From an uncultured Eubacteriales bacterium (GTDB lineage Bacteria > Bacillota > Clostridia > Oscillospirales > Oscillospiraceae), in the NCBI GenBank assembly GCA_900079765.1, contig LT599017.1, forward strand, positions 1,953,766 through 2,017,765: a stretch of DNA of 64,000 bases. The letters are read 5' to 3'. Below the pieces are notes generated by a model. It did no database searches. It saw nothing but the letters and a program-made list of their open reading frames with translations, and had not been told where the DNA came from. Position 1 is the stretch's first letter; each line of letters opens with the position of its first letter. The translations under genes were made by a program, and so were the position numbers. Below are positions 1-9,987 of this stretch, piece by piece.

Positions 1-3000
1 GTGTACCAGCTCCATCCGCCCCGGCCCAGGTGGGCGGGATTCGAGTAGACATCGGCTGCCAGAACATAGGGCTCGGCCTGATAGACGGTCTCGTCCCGTC
101 CGCCGGGCAGGATAGCCTTCAGAACCGCCCAGCCCTCCTCCGCCATGCCCAGTCGAAAGCAGGCCAGCGCCAGCCATACCGCGGCGTGGGTATACTGCCC
201 GCCGTTTTCCCGCACGCCGGGCAGGTAGCCCCGGATATAGCCGGGGTCTGCATCCTCGCTGTCGAAGGGAGGCGTGAAGAGTTTGACAATCCGGTGCTTT
301 TGGTCGAAGAGCTGCTCCAGTGCGGACTTGACCGCCGTTCTGGCCCGCGCCTCGTTTCCGCCCGCCAGGGCCGCCCAGCTCTGGGCAATGGAGTCTATTT
401 GACAGGCCTCGTCCCTATGGCTGCCCAAAGTGTTGCCGCTGTCATAGTAACCACGTAGATACCAGTCCCCGTCCCAGGCGGTCTCGGCGGCCTCGGTCAG
501 AGCCTTAGCCGTCTCCCGGTACCGCTCTGCCCGTTCCTTCTCCCCCATCTGTTCCGCCAAGGGCGTGAAACGCTCCAGCACGTGGGCGGTAAACCAGGTG
601 AGCCATACACTCTCCCCGCGGCCCGCTTTTCCCACCCGGTTCATGCCGTCGTTCCAGTCGCCGCCGCCCATCCGCATCAGGCCATGGACTCCTGTGCCCC
701 GGGCGAGCGCGCACTCAATGGCACGGACGGCATGTTGATATACGTTATCCATTTCTTGGGAAATATTAAACTGCTCATACCGCTCATGCTCGCTCTCCCC
801 CAGAACCGGCGCGGAGAGATAGGGGACGGTTTTATTCAAAATTTCCGGGTTGTCCCACTTCTCCAGGTACTCGCACAGGGTATAGGGGAGCCAGAGCAGG
901 TCGTCGCTAATGCGGGTACGCACGCCCCTATCGCCCTGGGGCAGCTCGTGCCACCAGTGGAGCACATCGCCCTCGGTAAACTGGTGGGCACAGGCGGCGC
1001 GCAGCTGCCCCACAGCCAGATCATCGGAGACAAGGAGCGCCGCGCAGACGTCCTGGAGCTGATCCCGATAACCGTAGGCCCCGCCGTTCTGATAGCGGGA
1101 AGTGCGCCCAAACATGCGGCAGGCGACCACCTGATACATGGCCCAGCCGTTCAGGTAGTGATTGAGGTTCTCATCAGGAGTATCTACCGTCACCGCCGCC
1201 GCCCTCTTTCTCCAGAAGTCCAGGGTTCGGCGCAGATGCTCAGGGCCGTCGGATGGGACATGGATACCGTTCACTCCGGTGGCCAAGAAGAGCACACCAT
1301 CCAGCTCATAGACCGCCTCCCCATAGCGGATCTCGCAGGACTCCCCCGCAAGCTCAAAGCGCAGGACCCGTTCTTCTCTATCCGGCGGGACGAAGGCAGT
1401 GGTGGTGAGGGTTCGTCTCCCAAAAACCTTCTCCCAGCGGGCAAAACCGGGGCCATAGGTCACCCGGCAGGGCAGGCCGTCGGCGTCTGCGAAGACAGAG
1501 CACTCCTCCCCACCGGCCCGAAGGTAGAAATCTTTCGCGCTGCCGATGGCGAGTGGGTCGTTGTTCCAGGGAGTAAGCTGGCACTCCCTGGCGTTGTCGC
1601 GCCACAGATGCCCACAGCCGGTTTCATCCGTGAACCAGCCAAAGGTGGGGTTTGCGAGCATCTGGCTCCACCCCAAGGGCGGCAGGCGGCCGTCCAGCTC
1701 CATTACAAAGCTGAAGTCGTCAGTAAAATAGTACTCAGGCAGGCCAGGCTTCAGTGTAAAGCTTAGCTCCTTTTCAGTTGTTTCTAATGAACCTCGTTCC
1801 TGATCCCTAAGTGGTTTCCCATTCTCAAGAACAACGGCGGAGGCGGCCAGGATGGGCCCTGCGGCCTCTTCTGTGGGGCAGTCAGCCAGGTGAATACCGC
1901 CTCGGGCGCCGACTCGGTGCTCCAGCCCCAGGGCCTTCAACCCCTCCAGAAGGGCGGTGCGGGCAGGGCGGCGGTAGTCGCCGCCATCCCGCAGAAGAAA
2001 GACCAGGTCAAACCCAAAGCCGCACCGGGCAAGGATTTGGTGCTGCTTGGCTAGAGAGCTCTGTTCCTCCTCCTCCCCCTCCACAGCCCAGCAGGCCGCA
2101 ATAGGCAGGTCGCCGGAAATGCCAAATGGCCAAAGGGCCTCCTGCCGATAGTCGCGCTTGGGTGGAAAAGCAAGGCGGTCCAAGAGGTAAAACGCCTGTA
2201 AAGTTTCTTCACCTGTCATGTGAATTGAGTAGGCAACCCGATCCAAATAAGCCCCCTCTGTCTTGGGCAACCGAAGGAGGCGCTGGGCCGTAAGGGGCGC
2301 GTCCTCGGCGCTGCCAACGGCGAGGGACAGACGGAGCCGGACGCTCTCCCCCGAGCGCAGCCGTACGGGGAAACGGGCCAATAGACAGGGGTCCAGCACC
2401 GCGCCGAAGGTGCCGCTCGCCGGGTGTCTCAGCGCTGTCTCAAGCGCCCGGAGTCCGCCGCGGCCCAGTGCCTTTTCCCTCGAAGAATCAAAATATGCCT
2501 CCTCCGCGTCCCATGCCGCGGCCAGGGCGGGCCACTCCTCGCCACGATTCCTGGGGCGGCGGGTAAAGAGCAGGCCATCCCCAAAGGGGGCACTCTCAAT
2601 GGAAAGCTTGGAAAAGGCCGGATGTGCCTTGTAGTCGGGCAGTCGGGCAAGCACCGGCTCAAAATAGCAGACGATCTCACCGCGCAGCTCTCCACTGTGC
2701 CAGTGGAGTTCAGTCTCCCACAGCTCTCCGCTCTCCCGCTCCGGCACTCTAAGACCGACTTTTGCTGTAAAGCTATTATATTTTACACTCCATTCGGCCT
2801 CTCCTCCGGAGAAACGCCAGGCAGACGGTCCCCCGCCCGCGTAGAGCGGCGCGCCGGTCAGCGGGAAAAGCTTGCCCCCGTTCGTACGCAGAAAAAAGGA
2901 CACACCCTCCGGGGCGGCAGGCCCGCCAAACTCTGCCAGGGTGAGCGTGAGCTTGTCCAGCCGAGAGGTGTTGGCCCCCGCGTCGGTGCAGAAGACGGTG

Positions 3001-6000
3001 TAGGAACCGTTCGATACCAGATGACAGGCCGGCTTTTCCCGGTCGAACCCCTCTCCAGCCCGCTGAAAGACGGAGCTGCGCAGACGGCGCGGCTTTTCTG
3101 GCACTTCCCGCTCCTGAACACGGGCCACTACCGCCCCTACGGGCACCTTCTCCTGCAATAGCTCCCGGTAGGCCCCCATGGAGCAGTCCCGCATAAAACG
3201 GCTCTGCATGACGTTATCGTTGAGGGCGTTATCAATAGCCACCAGGCTCATGCCCAGGTGGTGGGCCATGTAGGAGCGCACCGTCTCCCACTTCTCCTTC
3301 CCGGTGAGGCGGGAGGGCGTGAAGTCGGCGGCCTCATAGAGGCCGTATTTCCCCTCCAGCCCCATGTCCCGCAGGACCTTTAGGTTGCGGCTGGAGCTGC
3401 CGGGTGCCAGGAGGAGAGTCAGAAACGAGGCGTAAGGCGCCACCACCAGGTCGGCGTCCAGGCCCCGTTTAAGGCCCAGCTTCTGCACGCCATGGGCCTT
3501 GTACTGATAGCTGAGCCCAGGGTCGAAGGCATAGAAGCCCGACTCTGAGATGCCCCAGGGAGTACCGGCCTTGGCCCCTCGGCGCCGTTGTGCGTAGATG
3601 CAGAAGGTCAGGGACTCGTACATGAGTGAGTTGCGTTCGCAGGGCAGGAGCAGATTCGGCATGAAGTATTCGAACATTGTTCCCGTCCAGGAGGCCATGC
3701 CGGAGTAATCGTTGTCCCGTACCAGCATCCGCCCCAGCCTCCGCCAGTGGCGCGGCTCAACCTGGCCCTTCGCGACGGCGAGATAGCTGGTCTGCCGGGC
3801 TTCGCTTGCCATCAGGTCGTACCAGCCCTGCGTATAGCGCTCACGCTCTACGTCGTAACCAATATAGAAGAGTTTGCGCTCCTTGTCATAGAGATTGGAG
3901 AAGTCCATCGCCTCAGACAGGGCCTCGGCCCGGCGGGCCAGTGCCCCCTCCCCCCACTCATACAGCCCTTCCCGCACTGCGATGAGGCAGGCGCAGAGGT
4001 TGCCGCAGTCAACCGAGGAGACGTACCGGGGCGTCATGGGCAGGGCTGTATCGGTGGCATACCAGTTATAGAGGTGCCCCCTCCACTTGGGTAGGGCCTC
4101 CAACGTGTCCAGCATGTGCCCAAGCAAAGCCGCCGCCCGCTCATGGGGCAAAAAGTCCAGATCCACCGCCGCCAGGACGGATAAGAGAGCCATACCGATG
4201 TTAGTGGGCGAGGTCCGCCGGGCAAGGCCGAGACCCGGCTGCTCCTGCCAGTTGTCGGGCGGGAGCCAGTGGTCCTCGGGGCGGAGGAAGTCGGCAAAGT
4301 AGCGCCAGATCAACGCTCCCTCGTGGAGGAGGAAGGCACGGTCCGGCTTGGAGACGCTCCGCCCCTCCTCGATGGGACAGCTCATGGCCCAGGCGAAGAC
4401 GGGCGAGAGTACCCAAACCAGTCCCACCGCCGCCCCCGCCGGTAGAATTGAGAAGACCATAGCAGCGAGGCCCGCCGCCACAGAAGAGAGCTCCTTACGG
4501 TAGTTGGCCCAGATGCCATCCCCCAATTGACGCTCCGCATCCGCCGCGGTGACCCAGGCCAGCATCCCTCGGTGGGAAATCAGGCTCCGCCATAGAGCGG
4601 TGACTATGGCGGAGGTGCAGGTCCATGCGTGGTAAGGCAGGAAGAGCAGCTGTACCAGGGTTTGCAGAATCACGCCGCCGAAACCCGTGATGATGGTGGA
4701 GTGATACCGCGCCCGCAGGCCGGTTCCCCGCCGAAAGGCAAGATCCGCCCCTGAGAGGAGAAGGTTGGAGGCAGCCGAGAGAATAGCAGCGGCGGCAGCC
4801 GTTCCGAAGGCCACGCCGGAGAAACACATACCCAGCAGCAGGGCGAGAAGTGTGCATATGGGAGACAAACTGCGGCGCAGGTTGTCAAAGATTTTCCACT
4901 TCGCCATTGGCGGAATGGGGTTGGGCACCTTCTCTCCCGCCTCGTTGAAAACCATACGCCCCAGCCAGGGCAGGAGCTGCCAGTCTCCCCGTACCCAGCG
5001 GTGGAGGCGGCTGAAGTAGCTGGTGACCTTATAGGGGTAGCCGTCGGTAAGCTCCACGTCTCCAATGAGGCCCGCGTGAAGGTAGGATCCCTCCAGCAGA
5101 TCATGGGAGAGGATGGTGTTCTGCGGCAGACGGCCATTGAGGCAGAGGAAAAATGCGTCCACGTTAAAAATACCTTTTCCGGTGAAGGTCCCCTGGTCGA
5201 AGAGGTCGTGGTACACGTCGCTGCACGCGCCGCCATAGGGATCAACGCCCCCCTGCCCGGCAAAGATGCGGGAGAACTGCGATTTATTGGCAGCCCCCAG
5301 CTCCACCCCAACCCTAGGCTGGAGGAGCCCGTACCCAGAGGTGACAAGCTTGCGGCGTAGGTCCACCTTTGGCCGGTTCAAAGGGTGAAGCATGGCACCG
5401 ATGAGCTCACGGGCGGAGCCGACGTTAAGGCTGGTATCCGAGTCAAGAGTGATGACGAAACGGACGCCCGCCAGGGCGGACCGCTCCCCTGCCGCCACCT
5501 GTAGACCGCTTCGCCGCCCTTTGAGCAGGCGCACCAGCTCTAACAGCGCGCCCCGCTTGCGCTCCCAGCCCATATACCGCTCATCCCGGGGCTGGAAGAC
5601 GGGCGGGCGGAACAGGAGGAAGAAACCACCGCCGTACTTCTGGTTGAGGGCGTCCACGGCGGCACGAGCCTTCTCTGCATAATTCCGCCCAGCGGAGCCC
5701 ATGGGCAGGTCACTGTCGGGCAGGTCGGCCAGGATGCCGAAGAGCAGATGCTCGCCCGCATCCCGGTTGGCGAGGCGGTACCGCTCCAGCAAGGCGGCGA
5801 GAGCCGGGCCGCTCTTCTCCCCCATCAGGAGAGAGGCGATGACGCAGAGGGTCTTCCCCTCCTCGGGCACACCCTCCTTCAGCTCCATCCGGCAGACCGG
5901 TCTGGGCGGAACCAGGCGCACAGCGCAGAAGTCCAGGCAGTTCTTCACCAGATCTGACACCGGCAGGAGTAGCAAGAGAGGCAGAATGGGGCTATTTAAA

Positions 6001-6923
6001 AGGAACCCGGTGAGTAAAACGACAAAAAGCGTGGGCAAAACCACGCCGCCCACGTAGAGCACGCCTGTGGCCCGGTGGGGCTCCTCACCCAGAGGTCTGC
6101 GGAAGAGGAACCAGCCCACGTGCCGCTCCTCCTCAGCCCCCGCTCTGGAGAGGTCGAGAACTTTTTGCGCCACCTCGCTCTCCCCCATGCCCTGTTTCCG
6201 GGCGAGACGGCAGACTTGCGCGCGGTAGCGGGCGCGGGTAGCGTCATCCATACCCGCGTACTCCCCTGTGGGATCCTGCTGTAAGAGCTGCTCTACCCTG
6301 CTGGACTCCTCCAGCAAGCGGCCAAGGTTGGCGTTAGAGAGGGTACGCAGGGCGGTGAAGACCTCCTCCATACTCCGGGCCAGGCGTTCTTCCTCCCCCT
6401 CCCCGCCTTTCCCCGCCAGCAGGCGCTCCAGGCCCCGGCAGAGGCAGGCCAGCCGGTCTGACAGTGCGCCTTTGAGGGCGGGGATGAAGAGGGAGAGTTC
6501 CCGCTCCGTGAGGGGCCTTGCGGCTTGAGCATGACCTAAAAAGAGGGCGAGCCGGGGCACCGTTACCTCCCCCGCCCAGGCCATAGCCCTGGCAAGTTCG
6601 AGCACGATAGGCTGGCGCCCCTCCCGGCGTACAGCAGGAAGACGGCCTACTCTGTGAAAGGCGTCCGCTGCGTCCCGCCCCTCCCGCTGGGCAAGGTACC
6701 AGTTGTCCAGCAGCCATTCCGCCGCCTGGGGCAGCTCGGCCCGCCGCTGAGCCCACTGGCTTACCCGGGCCTGACTCTCCCGGATGGCGGACAGGTCACG
6801 CCGGATGTTCCGGCGGACCCTATACCCCGCGGCCCACCCGTCCTGGTCCAGCGCCTTGGCCGTATTCTCGCCTAGCTGGGCCAGGTGTTTATCGTCCGTC
6901 CTGATCTCCATGCGCTCTCTCAT
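1..6923 (-). CDS. Cyclic beta-1,2-glucan synthase-like protein (GT84 + GH94), 3' end outside window
   Basis: Continuous minus-strand frame of 2307 codons with no stop before the left edge, so the C terminus is missing. Order seen: N-terminal helical region; membrane segments near residues 285-325; a GT84-type glycosyltransferase with LDSDT at 493-497 and RWVRGDWQ near 640; more membrane segments to about 850; a glucoamylase-like region near 900-1300 matching the place of the GH189 cyclisation domain; then a GH94 phosphorylase-like part with the catalytic motif GGGDWNDGMN (Asp-Trp-Asn-Asp at 2089-2092). In NdvB-type enzymes the GT extends a beta-1,2-glucan, the middle domain closes the ring and GH94 trims chain length. 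ATG 6923 has GGGAG 7 nt upstream; ATG 6929 is possible. Family assignment is firm; a cyclic product is inferred. Confidence 0.88.
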   Translation of the reverse strand, partial: MRERMEIRTDDKHLAQLGENTAKALDQDGWAAGYRVRRNIRRDLSAIRESQARVSQWAQRRAELPQAAEWLLDNWYLAQREGRDAADAFHRVGRLPAVRREGRQPIVLELARAMAWAGEVTVPRLALFLGHAQAARPLTERELSLFIPALKGALSDRLACLCRGLERLLAGKGGEGEEERLARSMEEVFTALRTLSNANLGRLLEESSRVEQLLQQDPTGEYAGMDDATRARYRAQVCRLARKQGMGESEVAQKVLDLSRAGAEEERHVGWFLFRRPLGEEPHRATGVLYVGGVVLPTLFVVLLTGFLLNSPILPLLLLLPVSDLVKNCLDFCAVRLVPPRPVCRMELKEGVPEEGKTLCVIASLLMGEKSGPALAALLERYRLANRDAGEHLLFGILADLPDSDLPMGSAGRNYAEKARAAVDALNQKYGGGFFLLFRPPVFQPRDERYMGWERKRGALLELVRLLKGRRSGLQVAAGERSALAGVRFVITLDSDTSLNVGSARELIGAMLHPLNRPKVDLRRKLVTSGYGLLQPRVGVELGAANKSQFSRIFAGQGGVDPYGGACSDVYHDLFDQGTFTGKGIFNVDAFFLCLNGRLPQNTILSHDLLEGSYLHAGLIGDVELTDGYPYKVTSYFSRLHRWVRGDWQLLPWLGRMVFNEAGEKVPNPIPPMAKWKIFDNLRRSLSPICTLLALLLGMCFSGVAFGTAAAAAILSAASNLLLSGADLAFRRGTGLRARYHSTIITGFGGVILQTLVQLLFLPYHAWTCTSAIVTALWRSLISHRGMLAWVTAADAERQLGDGIWANYRKELSSVAAGLAAMVFSILPAGAAVGLVWVLSPVFAWAMSCPIEEGRSVSKPDRAFLLHEGALIWRYFADFLRPEDHWLPPDNWQEQPGLGLARRTSPTNIGMALLSVLAAVDLDFLPHERAAALLGHMLDTLEALPKWRGHLYNWYATDTALPMTPRYVSSVDCGNLCACLIAVREGLYEWGEGALARRAEALSEAMDFSNLYDKERKLFYIGYDVERERYTQGWYDLMASEARQTSYLAVAKGQVEPRHWRRLGRMLVRDNDYSGMASWTGTMFEYFMPNLLLPCERNSLMYESLTFCIYAQRRRGAKAGTPWGISESGFYAFDPGLSYQYKAHGVQKLGLKRGLDADLVVAPYASFLTLLLAPGSSSRNLKVLRDMGLEGKYGLYEAADFTPSRLTGKEKWETVRSYMAHHLGMSLVAIDNALNDNVMQSRFMRDCSMGAYRELLQEKVPVGAVVARVQEREVPEKPRRLRSSVFQRAGEGFDREKPACHLVSNGSYTVFCTDAGANTSRLDKLTLTLAEFGGPAAPEGVSFFLRTNGGKLFPLTGAPLYAGGGPSAWRFSGGEAEWSVKYNSFTAKVGLRVPERESGELWETELHWHSGELRGEIVCYFEPVLARLPDYKAHPAFSKLSIESAPFGDGLLFTRRPRNRGEEWPALAAAWDAEEAYFDSSREKALGRGGLRALETALRHPASGTFGAVLDPCLLARFPVRLRSGESVRLRLSLAVGSAEDAPLTAQRLLRLPKTEGAYLDRVAYSIHMTGEETLQAFYLLDRLAFPPKRDYRQEALWPFGISGDLPIAACWAVEGEEEEQSSLAKQHQILARCGFGFDLVFLLRDGGDYRRPARTALLEGLKALGLEHRVGARGGIHLADCPTEEAAGPILAASAVVLENGKPLRDQERGSLETTEKELSFTLKPGLPEYYFTDDFSFVMELDGRLPPLGWSQMLANPTFGWFTDETGCGHLWRDNARECQLTPWNNDPLAIGSAKDFYLRAGGEECSVFADADGLPCRVTYGPGFARWEKVFGRRTLTTTAFVPPDREERVLRFELAGESCEIRYGEAVYELDGVLFLATGVNGIHVPSDGPEHLRRTLDFWRKRAAAVTVDTPDENLNHYLNGWAMYQVVACRMFGRTSRYQNGGAYGYRDQLQDVCAALLVSDDLAVGQLRAACAHQFTEGDVLHWWHELPQGDRGVRTRISDDLLWLPYTLCEYLEKWDNPEILNKTVPYLSAPVLGESEHERYEQFNISQEMDNVYQHAVRAIECALARGTGVHGLMRMGGGDWNDGMNRVGKAGRGESVWLTWFTAHVLERFTPLAEQMGEKERAERYRETAKALTEAAETAWDGDWYLRGYYDSGNTLGSHRDEACQIDSIAQSWAALAGGNEARARTAVKSALEQLFDQKHRIVKLFTPPFDSEDADPGYIRGYLPGVRENGGQYTHAAVWLALACFRLGMAEEGWAVLKAILPGGRDETVYQAEPYVLAADVYSNPAHLGRGGWSWY

Positions 6924-7147
6924 GCTCATTCTCCCATGACGTTATTCCGATTCCATGCCAGTTTTTCCCGACCGTGTGGGATTATTCATATGTCTCTGTC
7001 CCGTGGCGAGAGAGACGCATGACCGCGTGGTTAAAATATTCTCTCTTCCCATTAAAAAACAAGGTGATTTGTGATATGTTTCATCTATGTCAGTTTTGCT
7101 CTGTTCTTGAAATACTGTAAAACGCCCTTTGCTAAGGAGGAAAAGTC

Positions 7148-7867
7148 ATGCCAGCCTTCGAAATCACAGACCTTGTAAAGAAGTTCGGGAAGTTTAGTGC
7201 GTTGGACGGCGTAAATATGTCCGCCGAGCCCGGCGAGGTGCACGCTTTTCTCGGCCCCAACGGCGCGGGAAAAACAACCACTATCCGATGTCTCCTTGCG
7301 ATCCTGAAGCCCACCTCCGGCCATGTGAAACTCTTCGGACAGGACGCTTGGAAAAATGCGGTCGAGCTCCACAGGCACCTTGCTTTTGTGCCGGGTGACG
7401 TGAACCTCTGGCCAAACCTGACGGGTGGCGAGGTCATCGATCTGTTCCTGTCCATGCGCCGCGCGGGAAACTACGATCAAGTCAGGCTGGACCGCCTGAA
7501 AGAGCAATTTGAACTCGACGCCAGCAAGAAATGCCGTACCTACTCTAAGGGTAACCGCCAAAAGGTTGCCCTGGTGGCCGCTCTGGCCTCCGACGCGGAG
7601 CTCTTCGTCCTCGACGAGCCGACGAGCGGTCTGGATCCGCTTATGGAAAAGGTGTTTCAGGACGCCGTGATCGATCTCAAGAAGAACGGAAAGACGGTGC
7701 TGCTCTCAAGCCACATTATGAGCGAGGTAGAGAAACTGGCGGACACGGTCAGCATCATCCGCGAGGGCAGGATCACCGAGAGCGGCTCGATGGCTCAGAT
7801 TGCCGAAAAGGCAAAGGGGAAAACCATTGAGGACTTCTTCCTCGCGGAGTATGAGGGGAGGAAGTGA
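7148..7867 (+). CDS. ABC exporter ATP-binding protein
   Basis: Complete 239-residue ABC ATPase of the drug/polyketide exporter type. Walker A GPNGAGKT at 36-43, a degenerate signature SKGNRQK near 132-138, and Walker B LFVLDEPT near 152-159 are all visible, with the switch His in SSHIM after them. The relaxed signature is common in this two-gene exporter family. AAGGAGG sits 7 nt before the ATG. The permease gene follows directly and shares the operon, so the pair should form one inner-membrane exporter. The gene is divergent from the glucan synthase-like gene across 220 bp in which I see no convincing promoter. Substrate cannot be told from sequence. Confidence 0.93.
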   Translation: MPAFEITDLVKKFGKFSALDGVNMSAEPGEVHAFLGPNGAGKTTTIRCLLAILKPTSGHVKLFGQDAWKNAVELHRHLAFVPGDVNLWPNLTGGEVIDLFLSMRRAGNYDQVRLDRLKEQFELDASKKCRTYSKGNRQKVALVAALASDAELFVLDEPTSGLDPLMEKVFQDAVIDLKKNGKTVLLSSHIMSEVEKLADTVSIIREGRITESGSMAQIAEKAKGKTIEDFFLAEYEGRK

Positions 7868-7869
7868 CC

Positions 7870-9459
7870 GTGTCATCTCTACATGGCTTTGGAAGATACC
7901 TCCGTTTCATAGCCCGGCGCGAGAGAACGACGAGCTTGCTCTGGATCGTCTGCGTCGCAGGGTCGGCGCTCCTATTCGCCGGGATGTACCCCAGTCTGTT
8001 TCCCGATAAGGAGTCCATGCTTATTATGGCCACGACGATGAATACCCCCGCCATGGTCGCGCTGATGGGGCCAGTGTATGGACTTGATAAGGTAAGCACC
8101 GCGATCATCATGGCACAAGAGTGCCTGATCTGGTTTGCGCTTGCGGTGGCCATCATGAATATTTTCTTTGTGAACCGCCATACCCGAATGGATGAGGAAC
8201 TCGGCAGACATGAGATGCTCCGCGCCCTGCCCATAGGGCAGCTAACCGGGGCGGCGGCGGTTCTCTTTGGCGCGCTGGCCCTGAACGGGTGCATCTCCCT
8301 CATCATCGCCCTTGGACTGTTAGCGCTGAATATTGGTGGGACCACTGCCGCGGGGGCCTTTGCCTACGCCTTATCCATCGGCACTCAGGGTTTCCTCTTT
8401 GCCGTGCTCACTTTGCTGGCAGCTCAAATATTTTCAACCTCACGGGGAACGACCGGCAGCGCGTTCACACTCCTCGGCCTCTTTTATGTAATGAGAATGT
8501 CGGGCGACATGTCAGATAACGCGTTTAGTGTAATCTCCCCTATGGGGCTTGGACTTCGCGTCAGCGCGTTTTATGAGGATAATTTCACGCCCATTCTGGT
8601 TCTGCTTGTCGAGGCAGCTATCGTCGGCGCGGCCGCCCTGGCTGTCTGTGCCAACCGTGACCTGGGTGAGGGGGTGCTGCCGGCCCGCAAAGGCAGAGAG
8701 CACGCCTCCCATTTTCTTCGGAGCGAGTTTGGGCTCGCCTGGAGACTTTCACGCGGCACGATGTTCGGCTGGGGCATCGGGATGTTTGTCATGGGTGCGA
8801 CCTATGGCTCGGTGCTGGGGCAGATCGACGCCTTTGTCAACGGCAACGAGATGTTTCAAAAAATTCTCAGCGCCACCGGAAACTATGACATCGTCAATAA
8901 CTATATAGCACTGATCCTCATGATCGGGGCGCTGCTGGCGGCGGTTCCGGTGATGCTCCTGGCAAACAAGCTTCGCTCGGAGGAGCGGCACGGGCGGCTG
9001 GAGCAGATCTTCTCGAAATCCGTACGGCGCGAGAAATTGTTTCTCTCATACCTGGCCCTCGCTCTCGCTGAGAGCTTTGTCTCACTGGTGATGACGGCGC
9101 TCGGACTCTTTGCCGCGGCGCAGAGTACCGACACCGTGGAGCTCGGAGCACTGATGGCGGACGCCCTTGCGTATCTGCCAGCGCTGTGGGTGTTGCTGGG
9201 ACTGTGCGCCCTGCTGATCGGCGCTCTTCCCAGGCTGACCGGACTGGCCTGGGCGGTGTATGCCTACTCTTTCGTTATGATGTACTTCGGGCGGCTCTTC
9301 GACCTGCCCGAGTGGGCACATAAGCTCTCGCCGTTCGGGAACATTCCCCAGGTCCCGGTACAGGAGTTCTCGGCGGCTCCCCTTGCGGTACTAACGGCCC
9401 TCGCATTCGTATTGACGGCGGTCGGCATCACCTGTTTCCGGCAGCGTGATATCGGATAA
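7870..9459 (+). CDS. ABC exporter permease, TnrB3-like
   Basis: About 529 residues with some twelve hydrophobic segments arranged as two similar halves, the layout of the tetronasin-resistance (TnrB3) type of polyketide antibiotic exporters. It pairs with the ATPase just upstream. Two GTG starts are possible: 7864, overlapping the ATPase stop as GTGA, and 7870. The GGGGAGG at 7855-7861 is 2 nt from the first and 8 nt from the second, so 7870 is preferred. A 15-bp hairpin follows the stop. Export of a drug or cell-made compound is inferred; no resistance or biosynthesis gene lies beside it. Confidence 0.88.
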   Translation: MSSLHGFGRYLRFIARRERTTSLLWIVCVAGSALLFAGMYPSLFPDKESMLIMATTMNTPAMVALMGPVYGLDKVSTAIIMAQECLIWFALAVAIMNIFFVNRHTRMDEELGRHEMLRALPIGQLTGAAAVLFGALALNGCISLIIALGLLALNIGGTTAAGAFAYALSIGTQGFLFAVLTLLAAQIFSTSRGTTGSAFTLLGLFYVMRMSGDMSDNAFSVISPMGLGLRVSAFYEDNFTPILVLLVEAAIVGAAALAVCANRDLGEGVLPARKGREHASHFLRSEFGLAWRLSRGTMFGWGIGMFVMGATYGSVLGQIDAFVNGNEMFQKILSATGNYDIVNNYIALILMIGALLAAVPVMLLANKLRSEERHGRLEQIFSKSVRREKLFLSYLALALAESFVSLVMTALGLFAAAQSTDTVELGALMADALAYLPALWVLLGLCALLIGALPRLTGLAWAVYAYSFVMMYFGRLFDLPEWAHKLSPFGNIPQVPVQEFSAAPLAVLTALAFVLTAVGITCFRQRDIG

Positions 9460-9472
9460 GAGGCCAGATGCC

Positions 9473-9508
9473 GGGTACTGCCCGCCGTATTCGCGGCGGG
9501 CAGTACCC
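9473..9508 (+). terminator. Hairpin terminator after the ABC exporter
   Basis: Perfect 15-bp stem (9473-9487 with 9494-9508) and a 6-nt loop, 13 nt after the permease stop. Only a short, broken T stretch follows, so termination strength is uncertain. Confidence 0.7.
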
Positions 9509-9544
9509 ATGTTTGAAAACACATACGGAAAACGAAATCTGTTC

Positions 9545-9573
9545 TTGACAAAGACCACAAAATATTGTATGAT
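9545..9573 (+). promoter_or_regulatory. sigmaA promoter for ylxM-ffh-rpsP-khpA
   Basis: TTGACA at 9545-9550, 17-nt spacer, TATGAT at 9568-9573; about 55 nt before the ylxM start and after the exporter terminator. Consensus -35 and a one-mismatch -10. Confidence 0.85.
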
Positions 9574-9627
9574 AATTCTCGTTGTAAAGCCATAACACTT
9601 TACGGAAAACGAAAGGGGGCGCCATTG

Positions 9628-9984
9628 GTGAAGAATCAGGCTTATCGCATGGCCCTGCTGTTCGACTTTTACGGGGATATGCTCACCGAGCGGCAGAAGG
9701 AGTTTTACGACCTCTATTATAATGAGGATCTCTCCCTCGCCGAGATTGCTGAAAATTACGACATCACCCGCCAGGGCGTCCGGGACGTGATCGTCCGGGC
9801 CGAGGGCATTCTCACCGAGTTGGAGGACAAGACCGGCATCATCCGCCGCTTTCAGAAAATGCAGGAGCAGCTGGAGCTCATTGATAACGCGGCTGACAAG
9901 ATCCTCAATCACAACGACGATAATCTTACCAGCCAGTGGGTCAGCGATATCAAAAACGCCGTGGCCTCAATGAAACAGGAGTAA
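9628..9984 (+). CDS. ylxM: YlxM family SRP-associated HTH protein
   Basis: About 118 residues, a sigma-70 region 4-like helix-turn-helix protein of the YlxM/p13 (UPF0122) family, with the typical LLFDFYG start, LTERQKEF and SLAEIAENYDITRQGV helix-turn-helix. In streptococci YlxM binds the SRP RNA/Ffh complex and affects its GTPase; the same role is inferred here from position, 3 nt before ffh. GTG 9628 has AGGGGG 8 nt upstream; TTG 9625 is the alternative. An upstream in-frame start near 9565 would overlap the promoter -10 and is rejected. Confidence 0.92.
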   Translation: MKNQAYRMALLFDFYGDMLTERQKEFYDLYYNEDLSLAEIAENYDITRQGVRDVIVRAEGILTELEDKTGIIRRFQKMQEQLELIDNAADKILNHNDDNLTSQWVSDIKNAVASMKQE

Positions 9985-9987
9985 CCC

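Noticed and set aside
582-1766. Long plus-strand frame opposite the glucan synthase gene
   Set aside because: It has no recognisable domain, and the minus strand carries GT84 and GH94 motifs in a continuous frame over the same bases. Long antisense frames are common in GC-rich genes.
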